Assembly (NCBI GenBank): GCA_009781145.1
Contig: WQYR01000005.1
Coordinates: 1 to 32,194 of the forward strand
DNA length: 32,194 nucleotides
Direction of reading: 5' to 3'
DNA from: Propionibacteriaceae bacterium
GTDB taxonomy: Bacteria > Actinomycetota > Actinomycetes > Propionibacteriales > Propionibacteriaceae
Shown here: positions 1 through 9,506 of the stretch, piece after piece
How positions within the stretch are numbered: position 1 is the stretch's first letter
How the letters are laid out: each line of letters starts with the position of its first letter
Notes under the pieces: model-generated
What the model was told of the DNA's origin: nothing
Databases searched by the model: none
Seen by the model: the letters and a program-made list of their open reading frames with translations, nothing else
Program-made: the position numbers and the translations under genes

Positions 1-33
1 ATATGTCGGGCCAAACGGCCGTCGGGCTTGCCG

Positions 34-897
34 TCATAGGCGGCACGCCGACAGTTCGGTTACCAGGATCGCCCGGGCACCGGCGGCCCACAGATCGTCC
101 ATCAATTGCTGAGCGTTACGACGTGGCACCAAGGCGCGGACGGCCGACCACCCGGCCTTGGCCAGCGGCGAGACGGTCGGGCCTTCCAAACCTGGGGTCA
201 ACTTGGTGGCCCCCGGCAAGTTGGCGTCGGCGATGTCGTAGTCGATCAAAACGTAGTCGCGGGCCACAATCACCCCGTCCAACCGGGCTTTCATGTGGCG
301 GGCGGCTTCGACCACGGCGGTGTCATCGCGGGCGTCGGGGCGGGCGATCAGGATCGCCGTCGAAACCAGAATAGGGTCGCCGAACAGCGCCAAACCAGCC
401 TTGCGAAGCGTGGTACCTGTGTCGACCACGTCAGCGATAGCGTCCGCCACGCCGAGCCGGATGGCCGATTCAACCGCCCCGTCCAGCGTTATCAGGCGTG
501 CCTTGATGCCATTCTCGGCCAAGTACGACCCCAACAAGCCTGGGTAGCTGGTGGCGATGCGCAAACCGTCAAGAGCTTCCAGGCTGAGGCCGGGCGGCCC
601 GGCGAAGCGGAACGTCGAATCGCCGAAACCAAGCTCCATGACCTGCTTGGCGCTGGCGCCAGAATCGAGAAGCATGTCGCGGCCGGTGATGCCCAGATCG
701 AGGGTCCCCTCGCCCACGTATGTGGCGATGTCGCGGGGGCGCAGATAGTAGAACTCCACCCCGCCAGCCGGGTCAACCAGCACCAACTCTTTGGGGTCGC
801 TGCGCTGACGGTAGCCGGCGGCGGCCAGCATGGCCACCGCTCCCTCAGCCAGCGAGCCTTTGTTGGGCACGGCGACTTTCAACAGTTCATCAGTCAT
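34..897 (-). CDS. hisG: ATP phosphoribosyltransferase, long form (HisG)
   Basis: ORF 34..1005 with a likely internal start at 897 (MTDELLKVAVPNKGSLAEGAVAMLAAAGY...); HisG catalytic core plus C-terminal regulatory-type extension; adjacent to hisE. Confidence 0.93.
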   Translation of the reverse strand: MTDELLKVAVPNKGSLAEGAVAMLAAAGYRQRSDPKELVLVDPAGGVEFYYLRPRDIATYVGEGTLDLGITGRDMLLDSGASAKQVMELGFGDSTFRFAGPPGLSLEALDGLRIATSYPGLLGSYLAENGIKARLITLDGAVESAIRLGVADAIADVVDTGTTLRKAGLALFGDPILVSTAILIARPDARDDTAVVEAARHMKARLDGVIVARDYVLIDYDIADANLPGATKLTPGLEGPTVSPLAKAGWSAVRALVPRRNAQQLMDDLWAAGARAILVTELSACRL

Positions 898-911
898 CAG
901 ACTTGCCAACC

Positions 912-1175
912 TCACAGGTGTCGGTAGACGTCCTCCAGGGTCAACCCCTTGGCGATCATCATGGTTTGCAGGTGGTACAGCAGTTGCGAGATCTCCTCGG
1001 CACACGCGTCATTCGACTCGTGTTCCGCAGCCATCCAGACCTCGGCGGCCTCCTCGACAACCTTCTTCCCGATTGCGTGGACACCGGCATCAAGGCGCTC
1101 GACGGTGCCTGAACCGGTCGGGCGTTCTGCCGCCTTGCGGCCAAGTTCAGCCCACAAATCCTCGAAACTCTTCAT
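912..1175 (-). CDS. hisE: Phosphoribosyl-ATP pyrophosphatase (HisE)
   Basis: 87 aa; MazG-like motif [33 protein letters not shown]; immediately upstream of hisG in transcription order. Confidence 0.93.
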   Translation of the reverse strand: MKSFEDLWAELGRKAAERPTGSGTVERLDAGVHAIGKKVVEEAAEVWMAAEHESNDACAEEISQLLYHLQTMMIAKGLTLEDVYRHL

Positions 1176-1191
1176 GCCGGTGCCACAACTG

Positions 1192-1806
1192 TCAATCGGT
1201 GACGGTCAGGTGGATGACGCCGTAATCGTAGGCCTTGCGGTGGTAGACAACCGACGGCAGGCCAGTCGCTGCATCCACGTAGAGGAAGAAGTCGTGGCCG
1301 ACCAGTTCCAGTTCGTCCAAGGCCTGCCCAAGCGTCAGCCTTGGCGAGCTGAAATTCTTCTCACGCACCACCAGCGGACCATCGCCGGTGACCTCGACAC
1401 CAGCCACCATGCGGGTGTCTGGCTTGGCCTCGTCTTGGACTGGGGGGATCGTGACCGGCAGATCGTTGATCGGCAAAGACGCCAGGTTTTGGGCCCGCAG
1501 CCCGCGCCGCGTCTTGCGTCGATCGGCGGCCCGGCGCAACTGAGTGCGCAGCTTGTCGACAGCCGCCTCGAATGCCACTCTCTTGTCGTCGGCAGCCCCC
1601 GCCGCGCGCACTACTGGGCCCTTGGACCGCAGGGTGATCTCGACGGTCGTTACCGGCGCATTCTTGCCTTCACCAGCCGAAAACTCGACCTCAGCCCGTT
1701 GCACCTGGTCGGACATTCGTTCGACCTCGCGCTCCAAGCGATCTATGACCATTTGCCGCACGTCTTCTGTGACGGTCATGCGGCGGCCCGAGATGATAAT
1801 TTCCAT
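1192..1806 (-). CDS. hpf: Ribosome hibernation-promoting factor, long form
   Basis: 204 aa; N-terminal [25 protein letters not shown] and C-terminal dimerisation-type domain ([55 protein letters not shown]). Confidence 0.93.
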   Translation of the reverse strand: MEIIISGRRMTVTEDVRQMVIDRLEREVERMSDQVQRAEVEFSAGEGKNAPVTTVEITLRSKGPVVRAAGAADDKRVAFEAAVDKLRTQLRRAADRRKTRRGLRAQNLASLPINDLPVTIPPVQDEAKPDTRMVAGVEVTGDGPLVVREKNFSSPRLTLGQALDELELVGHDFFLYVDAATGLPSVVYHRKAYDYGVIHLTVTD

Positions 1807-1846
1807 CTTGGTCTCCTTCCGTGTGGTTCCAGACTACCGGACGAAC

Positions 1847-2503
1847 TCATGCGGCGTGTCTACCTTGGGGCGTGTGTGCCACTGATGCTGCACCAAGAAT
1901 GTGATGGCCTGCCTCGCGCAGCGCCCGCACCGCCTCAATCATGGTGGCCCCGGTGGTCACTACATCGTCGATGACCACAACCGGTGGGTTTGGACGGTTT
2001 GGGGACGGTGGACGGGCGCGCATCGAGCCAACCTGGACCACCCGTCGGGAAACCGCAGCCAACCCGGCCTGATCAGGTGTCGCCTTCGTCCGCCGCAACA
2101 GCGGCGACCAGCGGTAACTGCCCCGACGAGCCACCCATTGCGCCAGGGTGGCGGTGTGATCGAACCCGCGCAGTCTGACGCTGTCCGGCGACGACGGCAC
2201 CGGAACAAGGATCAAGCCAGGCCTAGCCACCTGCCCGACCGCAGCCGACAGTGCAACGCCGAGCGGGGCCGTCAATTGCCAGGCCTGGTTGTCCTTGTAA
2301 GCAATGATGAAGTCCGCCGCGTCGTCATAGGCCAGCGCGGCAACCGCCGGCACATCCAACCCTGGGCGCCAGATGCCCTGCGGGTGCGGCTCCAGGCCCT
2401 GACGGCAGGCCGGGCAGGGGCTGCGCCCGGGCGTGCCACAACCATGACATTGCCCGCCCAGGTACAGGTCGACAGCGGCATCAAGTAGATTCGCAACACT
2501 CAT
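1847..2503 (-). CDS. ComF-family phosphoribosyltransferase-like protein
   Basis: Zinc-finger-like CHGCGTPGRSPCPAC and PRPP-binding loop VVVIDDVVTTGATMIEA; start ambiguous (ORF opens at 2530, ATG at 2503). Confidence 0.85.
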   Translation of the reverse strand: MSVANLLDAAVDLYLGGQCHGCGTPGRSPCPACRQGLEPHPQGIWRPGLDVPAVAALAYDDAADFIIAYKDNQAWQLTAPLGVALSAAVGQVARPGLILVPVPSSPDSVRLRGFDHTATLAQWVARRGSYRWSPLLRRTKATPDQAGLAAVSRRVVQVGSMRARPPSPNRPNPPVVVIDDVVTTGATMIEAVRALREAGHHILGAASVAHTPQGRHAA

Positions 2504-2562
2504 GCCAACATCATGGCTGCGGAAGAGCAAAAACCGGCACGTCAGTTTGACGCTGTGGATAA

Positions 2563-4305
2563 CTAGCCGGGAAGGGCCACTGCAATCAGTCCCGACGCCC
2601 CCGCCGTCCAGCGAGTGGTGTCCTCGTACCGCAGCGCCACACCGGCCGCCGTCAGCGCCACTGCTGTCGTTCCACCGTCCGTCCGGGGGGTGACCGCCAT
2701 GGCAATTGGCTGATCACTTATCGGCCCCATTGACACAACCGTAGCCGCGTCAACGTCCGTCCGGTACACCGCGGCACTTCCGTTTTGGCTTGTCGTTGCC
2801 AGAACGACGAGTTGCGAGGCGGACACCCAGCCGATGTCCGAGCATGTCGCGAGCAGGCCTCGGTCGGTGTTGACCACCAGAGGACGCCAGCCCGTGACCA
2901 CCAGAGGCGACAAGCTTTCGACATGCATAAGCCCGACCACGTCCTGGCCACCAATGCTGGCGACGACGGCGACCCGCGTGCGATCCGGTGCCACTCGGAA
3001 GGCGGTCACCGTGGCGCCCGCCAGGTCAGTCAGATCGGCATGCTGCGGCGGGCCACTCGGCCCGACCAGCCACATCGCGGGCGTCGGCCCCTGGGAGACG
3101 GCCCAGACCCCGTCCTGGTTGATTTGGGGACGCGTCAGGCCGGGCGCGTCGAAGGCCTTGGCGGGCGGGCTGGACGACGTTATTGACCCGATCCACAAAC
3201 TGGTGGGTGAGGTCAGCGCCACGCTTACGCCATCCAAGCCGATGGCCAACCCAGTGGGCGTGTCACCCCAGGCGGTGCCAAGTGGCCCCGCAATCGGCGC
3301 TGGCGTGGCGCCGTCCACCGAGGACAGCTGCGTCAGTGTGGAGTCGGCCAGCAGGCCGAACTCGGCCGTTGAACCCGTCAGGTCTACTGGGGCGTAGGCG
3401 TTTACCGTGGACTGCCGGACCACGCCGCCGACACTTCCCGGCACAGCAAAGGTGGTGCCGTCGACAGTGATGGTCAGACCAGTGATCGTCGGGAAGCTTT
3501 CGTGCAGCGTCCACCAGATCTGTGACACCATCTGCACTTTCTGCGACTCCGAAAGGCCCTGAATCTCAGAGCTCAGCGTCAACTGCGCCACACCGGATTC
3601 CACCGGCACGGACGAGACAGCCAGCTTCGTCTGGGGCGGGATCACCGTGACCGCTGCCGGGCTCAACCAGGCCGACGGGCCGTTCAGCAACCCTTCGACC
3701 GTGGCTGTCGGTGTGGCGTCACCCCAGTTCATGTACAGGTTTTCGGTCATCAGATGATCCAGCGAGGGGTCGAAAAAGTACACCGGCACAGCCTTGAATG
3801 CCTGCTTGAAGGCATAGGACGAGATGATGATGCCCGGACCCGGGTTGCCGATGCGCCACTGCCCGTTGACCTTCGTCATCTCGAAATCCTGAGAGTAATC
3901 GGGCTGGTTGACGGCGGTGAAACGTCCGTCAACCACCACGCCGAGCACTGGCGCCTTGAGTTTCGCCGACTGGTCAGTCACCGTCGGCGCATGGCCATTT
4001 GAGTCGTAGATTGTCACCTGTGCGGCCGGGTCCCAATCCAGCGCCGCCTGCGGTGTCAGGTACTGACGGGCGACATTGAATCGGTTCGCATTACCAGACC
4101 AGACGGCCGCCAGAAACCCACCGAGAATCTGGTCGGGCGTGCCATCCTCAACGGGCGTGGCGGGTTCGATGTCGACGCGCGGGGCACCGCCCCCGACCGG
4201 CGGCTGGTCGACCTGCTGCACTGACCCCGATGTCGGGATCAGGCTGCAACCTGTCAAGGTCAAAACAAGTAACAGGATGACAGTAACGCTCTTAGCCCTG
4301 CTCAT
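2563..4305 (-). CDS. lpqB: LpqB-type lipoprotein (GerMN domain plus beta-propeller-like C-terminus)
   Basis: Lipobox LTLTGCSLIP at the N-terminus; follows mtrB with a 14-nt overlap; mtrA-mtrB-lpqB order is conserved in Actinobacteria. Confidence 0.92.
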   Translation of the reverse strand: MSRAKSVTVILLLVLTLTGCSLIPTSGSVQQVDQPPVGGGAPRVDIEPATPVEDGTPDQILGGFLAAVWSGNANRFNVARQYLTPQAALDWDPAAQVTIYDSNGHAPTVTDQSAKLKAPVLGVVVDGRFTAVNQPDYSQDFEMTKVNGQWRIGNPGPGIIISSYAFKQAFKAVPVYFFDPSLDHLMTENLYMNWGDATPTATVEGLLNGPSAWLSPAAVTVIPPQTKLAVSSVPVESGVAQLTLSSEIQGLSESQKVQMVSQIWWTLHESFPTITGLTITVDGTTFAVPGSVGGVVRQSTVNAYAPVDLTGSTAEFGLLADSTLTQLSSVDGATPAPIAGPLGTAWGDTPTGLAIGLDGVSVALTSPTSLWIGSITSSSPPAKAFDAPGLTRPQINQDGVWAVSQGPTPAMWLVGPSGPPQHADLTDLAGATVTAFRVAPDRTRVAVVASIGGQDVVGLMHVESLSPLVVTGWRPLVVNTDRGLLATCSDIGWVSASQLVVLATTSQNGSAAVYRTDVDAATVVSMGPISDQPIAMAVTPRTDGGTTAVALTAAGVALRYEDTTRWTAGASGLIAVALPG

Positions 4306-5905
4306 CGGCGTCCCCCTCCGGTTCGGTGGCTGGCAACTCTCCGGCGGTACCCGGTCCAGGTGAAGCGTCCTCGGGGCGCAATGGCAACGGCGAGGTCTTG
4401 ATGGTGCCGCCCGGCGAACGCGGCAGCGTCAGCCGAAACGATGAGCCTTCGCCCAGTTGGCCCCACGCCTCAAGCCAGCCATTGTGCAGGCGGGCGTCCT
4501 CCAATGCGATCGCCAACCCCAAGCCGGTGCCACCGAGGTTGCGCTGCCGCGACGGGTCGGCCCGCCAGAATCGGTGGAAGACCAGTTCCGTTTGCTCGGG
4601 ACGCAACCCGACGCCGTGGTCACGCACCGTCACGGCAACACTGTTCTCGTCACCGGCCACAGTCACTTCGACGGGACGGGACTCGCCGTGCTCGATGGAA
4701 TTGGACAGCAGGTTCCTTAGGATGCGCCGCACGCGCCTCGGATCGGCCTCCACCATCATCGAACCCGGCCGCACGTCCACACCGATTTGGACGCCGGCCT
4801 GTTCGGCGAGCGAACCGACATCGCTGACCTCGTCACGCACCAGCGAGGCGAAATCGACGTCGTCGGCACTCAAGGTCGCCGCACCTGCGTCGAATCGCGA
4901 AATCTCCAGCAGGTCGGCCAGCAGCGACTCGAAGCGGTCCACCTCGTTATGCATCAGTTCGACGGTGCGGGTCAGCCCAGGCGTCACCTCGCTGCGCTGG
5001 TCGTACAGAACGTCGGAGGCCATGCGAACCGTCGTCAACGGTGTGCGCAGTTCGTGGGAAACGTCCGAGACGAAGCGCTGCTGCAGACGCGACAGCTCTT
5101 CCAGCTGACCGATCTGGGTGCTCAAAGTCGAGGCCATGTCGTTCATCGAAATGGCCAGGCTGGCCAGGTCGTCCGAGCCGACCACCGGCATGCGCTGTTC
5201 GAAATCACCGGCCGCGATACGCCGGGCCACCGCCGAGGCCTGCCTGACGGGTCGGCTGATCTGCCGCGCCACCAGGTAGGCGATCAGCACCAGCGCCACC
5301 GACAGCACCGCCATGGACGACCACACGGCTCGCTGCAATACAGCGAGAGTGTTTGCTTCCTGGGTCAGCGGGAACAGGAAATACACGGGGTAAAGGTCGC
5401 CAGAGGGCACGCGCAGGTTGCCGCCAACCGCCAGCCCCGGCACCGACGGCGTGCCGTCACGGTAGGACACCAGGGTGGGTGCCACCCACAGATAGTTCGA
5501 CCCGGCGAGCTTGTCGGCCAAGGCGGGCGGCACCGAGTCGGCGGACAAGCCGCTGGAGATGAAGCCCGTGACCGGCGTTTCGATCATCACCTGGAACTGT
5601 TGAGACGAGGCGGTCGCCTGGGCAACCAACTGGTTGAGGCGCTCGTTCAGGGAGGCGACGGACAGATCCGTGTCGGCCAACGACAACTGCATGCGGCTCA
5701 ACGCCGTGGACGCCTCCGCCGATGCGCTCACCTGCTTGCCGGCCAAGATGCCCCGCGATGCCTGCACAAGGATCAACCAGGCGCTGGCGGCCAAAATGAT
5801 CAACGCCGCGACCAGGGTCGTCGCGATAACGCGCAGCGCAATGGACGACCGCCAGATGCGCCGCGGAAGCGCCAAACGACGAGCCGTGCCGTCAGCTACC
5901 GGCAT
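4292..5905 (-). CDS. mtrB: MtrB-type sensor histidine kinase
   Basis: Transmembrane segment, HAMP, H-box VSDVSHELRTPLTTVRMA, N-box LRNLLSNSIEHGESRP, G-box GGTGLGLAIA; start at ATG 5905 inside the longer ORF. Confidence 0.93.
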   Translation of the reverse strand: MPVADGTARRLALPRRIWRSSIALRVIATTLVAALIILAASAWLILVQASRGILAGKQVSASAEASTALSRMQLSLADTDLSVASLNERLNQLVAQATASSQQFQVMIETPVTGFISSGLSADSVPPALADKLAGSNYLWVAPTLVSYRDGTPSVPGLAVGGNLRVPSGDLYPVYFLFPLTQEANTLAVLQRAVWSSMAVLSVALVLIAYLVARQISRPVRQASAVARRIAAGDFEQRMPVVGSDDLASLAISMNDMASTLSTQIGQLEELSRLQQRFVSDVSHELRTPLTTVRMASDVLYDQRSEVTPGLTRTVELMHNEVDRFESLLADLLEISRFDAGAATLSADDVDFASLVRDEVSDVGSLAEQAGVQIGVDVRPGSMMVEADPRRVRRILRNLLSNSIEHGESRPVEVTVAGDENSVAVTVRDHGVGLRPEQTELVFHRFWRADPSRQRNLGGTGLGLAIALEDARLHNGWLEAWGQLGEGSSFRLTLPRSPGGTIKTSPLPLRPEDASPGPGTAGELPATEPEGDADEQG

Positions 5906-6596
5906 TGTCTTCCACCCGATAGCCAACGCCTCGCACCGTGATGACAATCTCGGGGCGCTCGGGGTCTTTCTCGATCTTCGAACGCAACCGCTGGATGTGC
6001 ACATTGATCAGTTTGGTATCGCCCGAATGGTGGTAGCCCCAGACGTCCTCCATCAGCTTCTGACGGGTCATCACCTGCCGCGGATGCGTTGCCAGGGCCA
6101 TCAACAAGTCGAACTCCAGTGGCGTTAGCATCACTTCCTGGCCGTCACGGGTCACCTTGTGGGTGGCAGGGTTGATGACGATGTCGTTGATGACGATTGC
6201 CGCACCTGGGATGTCCGCTTCCAGTCGGCGTAGGCGTGTGCGTAACCGGGCCACCAGCTCTTGCACCTTGAACGGTTTGGAAACGTAGTCGTCGGCGCCG
6301 GCCTCCAGGCCCCTGACGACGTCTTGGGTGTCGCTTCGGGCCGTCAGCATGACGATGGGGACGCCCGACTCCGCACGGATCGTGCGGCAGACCTCGACGC
6401 CGTCGCCGCCGGGCAGCATGATGTCAAGCAGCACAACATCGGGGCGGTGACGGCGGAACGCCTCAACCGCCCGATCGCCGCGGCCGCACCAAACTGTCTC
6501 AAAACCTTCTTGGCGCAGGACGATCTGCAGCATCTCTGCCAGCGCCACATCGTCATCAACGACGAGTACCACCGGATGATTGGACGCACCAGCCAT
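5892..6596 (-). CDS. mtrA: MtrA-type OmpR-family response regulator
   Basis: Receiver domain (VLVVDDDVALAEMLQIVLRQEGF, DVVLLDIMLPGGDG) and winged-helix domain (TPLEFDLLMALATHPRQVMTRQKLMEDVWGY); start at ATG 6596. Confidence 0.95.
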   Translation of the reverse strand: MAGASNHPVVLVVDDDVALAEMLQIVLRQEGFETVWCGRGDRAVEAFRRHRPDVVLLDIMLPGGDGVEVCRTIRAESGVPIVMLTARSDTQDVVRGLEAGADDYVSKPFKVQELVARLRTRLRRLEADIPGAAIVINDIVINPATHKVTRDGQEVMLTPLEFDLLMALATHPRQVMTRQKLMEDVWGYHHSGDTKLINVHIQRLRSKIEKDPERPEIVITVRGVGYRVEDNAGS

Positions 6597-6621
6597 GGCT
6601 TCCTCCTGCTTCGCCAGTTTA

Positions 6622-7449
6622 CTAGCCCGTCGCGACCTCGTGAAGCTGGTCGGCCGACCAACCTGACCAGCTCGGCGGGTAGAGCGTCGCCTCAATGCCA
6701 ATGACAGCCAAGGCGAGTATTCCTTGACAAGCCGAAACGCCCGAACCGCAATACAGCGCCAACGGTTCTTTGAGGTCGCAGAAATAGGCTTTCAGCGTCT
6801 CGTCGTCCGGCATGGCGCCTTGGGCGTCCCACAGCGCGGCGACGGGACGGTTGACGGCACCCGGTATGTGACCCGCCTTGGCGTCGATCGGTTCGACCTC
6901 GCCGCGATAGCGCTCGGCAGCACGCACGTCGACCAGGCTGCCAGGCCAGGTGGGAATAGCGTCAGCGTAGATCGTTGGCAGGTGGCCGGTGGTCAGTTGA
7001 ACGGTGACCGGAGGGGCGGCGCGAGGCCCCGTCTCGGGCTCGGCGCCCGATGCCAGCCAAGCGGGCCATCCTCCGTCCCGGACGGCGGGCCAGCCGCCGT
7101 CTAATACGCGGACATCCAAGCCCGCCCAGCGAAGCACCCACCAGGCACGAGCGGCTGCCGATGTGCCCGGCTCATCGTAGACGACGATGGGACGGGCAGG
7201 GTCGATTCCCAGTTGGCCAAGCCCCACACTCAGGTGTTCGGCGGTCGGCATGGGGTGCCGCCCGAGAGTCTTGTCGGGGTTGGGCTGGGTCAGCACATCC
7301 TCAAGGCTGAGGAACAGCGCCCCCGGTATGTGTCCGGCCTCGTAGGCCGCCCGGCCGGTGCCCGGCGGCTCGTTCAACTGCCAACGCACGTCAATCACTT
7401 GGGCATGGCCAAGTTGGGCTGCGGTTGCCAGATAATCAGATCGACTCAT
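6622..7449 (-). CDS. Two-domain rhodanese / thiosulfate (3-mercaptopyruvate) sulfurtransferase
   Basis: 275 aa, two rhodanese domains; active-site-type loop YCGSGVSAC in the C-terminal half; HIPGALFLSLEDVLTQP motif. Confidence 0.92.
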   Translation of the reverse strand: MSRSDYLATAAQLGHAQVIDVRWQLNEPPGTGRAAYEAGHIPGALFLSLEDVLTQPNPDKTLGRHPMPTAEHLSVGLGQLGIDPARPIVVYDEPGTSAAARAWWVLRWAGLDVRVLDGGWPAVRDGGWPAWLASGAEPETGPRAAPPVTVQLTTGHLPTIYADAIPTWPGSLVDVRAAERYRGEVEPIDAKAGHIPGAVNRPVAALWDAQGAMPDDETLKAYFCDLKEPLALYCGSGVSACQGILALAVIGIEATLYPPSWSGWSADQLHEVATG

Positions 7450-7456
7450 GCCTCAA

Positions 7457-7936
7457 TTATCCGCGCTCGCGGCGTTTTCCGGATATCTCGTCCAGCTCAA
7501 TCTTGAAGACCGTCACGTTGGGCCTCAAAGGGTCGGGCAGGGTTCTGCTGGCCCCCGGGTCGTAGCGGTCGACGATGATGGCGGCGCCCCGACGGGCCTC
7601 ATCTGGATCCGTCACTTCCCGCGCTTCACCAAATCCGATAACAGACTCGTAGACCGCCGTCATGTCGCAGGCCTCCGGCACGTTCTTGACGATCTCATTC
7701 AGCCATTCGGCCTCGAAGCACACCCGCCCGCCGGCCCTGATCGCGGTGATCTTCCGGCCGGCCGTCGCCCCATGGCACCAGATGACCACCCCGCCATCAA
7801 CGACCTCGAACCCGAAGCTGATGGGCACGACGTAGGGGCCTTGGTCGTCCACCAGCCCCAGGTGACCCGTCTGGCAGCGTGCCAAGACGCCCAAAACGTC
7901 GTCGAAGCTCTTTATCTCCCGCTTGTGTAACCGCAT
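7457..7936 (-). CDS. Pyridoxamine 5'-phosphate oxidase / NimA-like flavin-binding family protein
   Basis: 159 aa; KREIKSFDDVLGVLARCQTGHLGLVDDQGPYVVPISFGFE...HGATAGRKITAIRAGGRVCFE...YESVIGFG resembles the Nim/PPOX family. Confidence 0.85.
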   Translation of the reverse strand: MRLHKREIKSFDDVLGVLARCQTGHLGLVDDQGPYVVPISFGFEVVDGGVVIWCHGATAGRKITAIRAGGRVCFEAEWLNEIVKNVPEACDMTAVYESVIGFGEAREVTDPDEARRGAAIIVDRYDPGASRTLPDPLRPNVTVFKIELDEISGKRRERG

Positions 7937-7950
7937 GGTGCAATTCTTTC

Positions 7951-7972
7951 AGATCCTGCGACTTCGCGCAGG
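7951..7972. repeat. Short palindromic repeat, minimal copy (copy 4)
   Basis: AGATCCTGCGACTTCGCGCAGG: arms CCTGCG/CGCAGG around ACTTCG; shares AGATCCTGCGACT with copy 1. Confidence 0.65.
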
Positions 7973-7982
7973 CCCAGAACGA

Positions 7983-8020
7983 CGAAGTGGGGCCCGAGCC
8001 GTAACTCGAACCCCACTTCG
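7983..8020 (-). terminator. Candidate stem-loop terminator downstream of rpsA
   Basis: Perfect 10-bp inverted repeat CGAAGTGGGG (7983-7992) / CCCCACTTCG (8011-8020), 18-nt loop containing a secondary CGAG/CTCG pair, starting 8 nt past the rpsA stop; no clear U-tract. Confidence 0.6.
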
Positions 8021-8028
8021 CGATGAAA

Positions 8029-9474
8029 TCACTCGCCTGAGAGCTGCTCTTTAAGTGCCTGAAGCTGCTCGTCAGATGCCAGCGTGCTTGCGCCGTCATC
8101 CGCCTTGGACGAGTAGTTGGTGGCCACACCGGCCTCAACGGCAGCGTCCTGATTGGCGGCATCCGCCTCGGCGGCCTGCTTCTTGAGCGCCTCCCAGCGG
8201 GCCCGGGCCTGCGCGTACTGAGCTTCCCAGGCAGCCTGCTGCTCCTCGTAGCCGGGCAGCCATTCGCCCGACTCGGGGTCGAAGCCCTCGGGGTAGATGT
8301 AGTTGCCGGCCTCGTCGTAGCTGGCCGTCATGCCGTACATCGACGGGTCGAACTCGTCGTCCGTCGAACCGATACCCTCATTGGCCTGCTTCAGGCTCAG
8401 GCTGATGCGGCGGCGCTCCAAGTCGATGTCAATCAACTTCACCATCACCGACTCGCCGCTTGAGACGACCTGCTCGGGGATCTCGACGTGACGATCGGCT
8501 AGCTCGGAGACGTGCACCAAGCCCTCAATGCCGTCCTCGACACGCACGAACGCGCCGAAAGGCACCAGCTTGACGACCGTGCCCGGCACGATCTCGCCCA
8601 ACTGATGGGTACGGGCAAACGTCTGCCAGGGGTCTTCCTGCGTCGCCTTCAGCGACAGCGAGATGCGCTCGCGGTCACGCTCGACATCCAACACCTCGAC
8701 GGTCACCGGCATGCCAACCTCGACGACCTCGCCCGGATGCTCGATGTGCTTCCAGCTCAACTCGCTGACGTGCACCAAACCGTCGACACCGCCGAGATCG
8801 ACGAACGCGCCGAAGTTGACGATGGACGAGATGACGCCCTTGCGGATCTGGCCCTTCTCGAGATTGTTCAGGAATGTGCTGCGCACCTCCGACTGCGATT
8901 GCTCCAGCCAGGCCCGGCGCGACAGCACAACATTGTTGCGGTTCTTGTCCAGCTCGATGACCTTGGCCTCGATCTGCTGGCCGATGTAGGGCTGCAGGTC
9001 GCGCACCCGGCGCATTTCCACCAGCGACGCCGGCAGGAAGCCGCGCAGGCCGATGTCAACAATCAGGCCGCCCTTGACGACCTCAATGACGGTGCCTGTG
9101 ACAACCCCGTCCTCAGCTTTGATCTTCTCAGTGATGCCCCAAGCCTTCTCGTACTGGGCACGCTTCTTCGACAGGATGAGCCGGCCGTCCTTGTCTTCCT
9201 TCTGCTGCACAAGGGCCTCGACCTCGTCGCCAACCTGGACGAGATCCTCTGGGGCCACATCGTGGCGGATTGACAGCTCTTTGCTCGGTATGACGCCTTC
9301 GGTCTTGTAGCCGACGTCGACGAGCACCTCGTCCTTGTCGACCTTCACGACGGTACCTGTGACGATGTCGCCGTCGTTGAAATACTTGATAGTGGAATCG
9401 ATCGCGGCCTCGAAGGCGTCGTCCGTGAGGCTGTCGGTCGTGCTCTCGGGTGAGAGCGTCTCGGTTGATGTCAT
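8029..9474 (-). CDS. rpsA: 30S ribosomal protein S1
   Basis: Four S1 repeats (e.g. GDIVTGTVVKVDKDEVLVDVGYKTEGVIPSKEL, VGAFVDLGGVDGLVHVSELSWKHI) and actinobacterial-type C-terminus (YGMTASYDEAGNYIYPEGFDPESGEWLPGYEEQ); start at ATG 9474. Confidence 0.96.
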   Translation of the reverse strand: MTSTETLSPESTTDSLTDDAFEAAIDSTIKYFNDGDIVTGTVVKVDKDEVLVDVGYKTEGVIPSKELSIRHDVAPEDLVQVGDEVEALVQQKEDKDGRLILSKKRAQYEKAWGITEKIKAEDGVVTGTVIEVVKGGLIVDIGLRGFLPASLVEMRRVRDLQPYIGQQIEAKVIELDKNRNNVVLSRRAWLEQSQSEVRSTFLNNLEKGQIRKGVISSIVNFGAFVDLGGVDGLVHVSELSWKHIEHPGEVVEVGMPVTVEVLDVERDRERISLSLKATQEDPWQTFARTHQLGEIVPGTVVKLVPFGAFVRVEDGIEGLVHVSELADRHVEIPEQVVSSGESVMVKLIDIDLERRRISLSLKQANEGIGSTDDEFDPSMYGMTASYDEAGNYIYPEGFDPESGEWLPGYEEQQAAWEAQYAQARARWEALKKQAAEADAANQDAAVEAGVATNYSSKADDGASTLASDEQLQALKEQLSGE

Positions 9475-9480
9475 TTGAAC

Positions 9481-9506
9481 TTTCGGTGTTTGGTTTCGGT
9501 GTTTGG
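9481..9506. repeat. Perfect 13-bp tandem duplication (TTTCGGTGTTTGG x2, + strand) in the rpsA leader
   Basis: 9481-9493 and 9494-9506 are identical; reads CCAAACACCGAAA x2 on the rpsA sense strand, just before the start codon. Confidence 0.95.

Noticed and set aside
949-1974. 341-aa plus-strand ORF
   Set aside because: Antisense to hisE, hpf and comF; shadow ORF.
4787-5941. 384-aa plus-strand ORF
   Set aside because: Antisense to mtrB, with low-complexity R/H/Q/G-rich translation typical of shadow ORFs in high-GC DNA.
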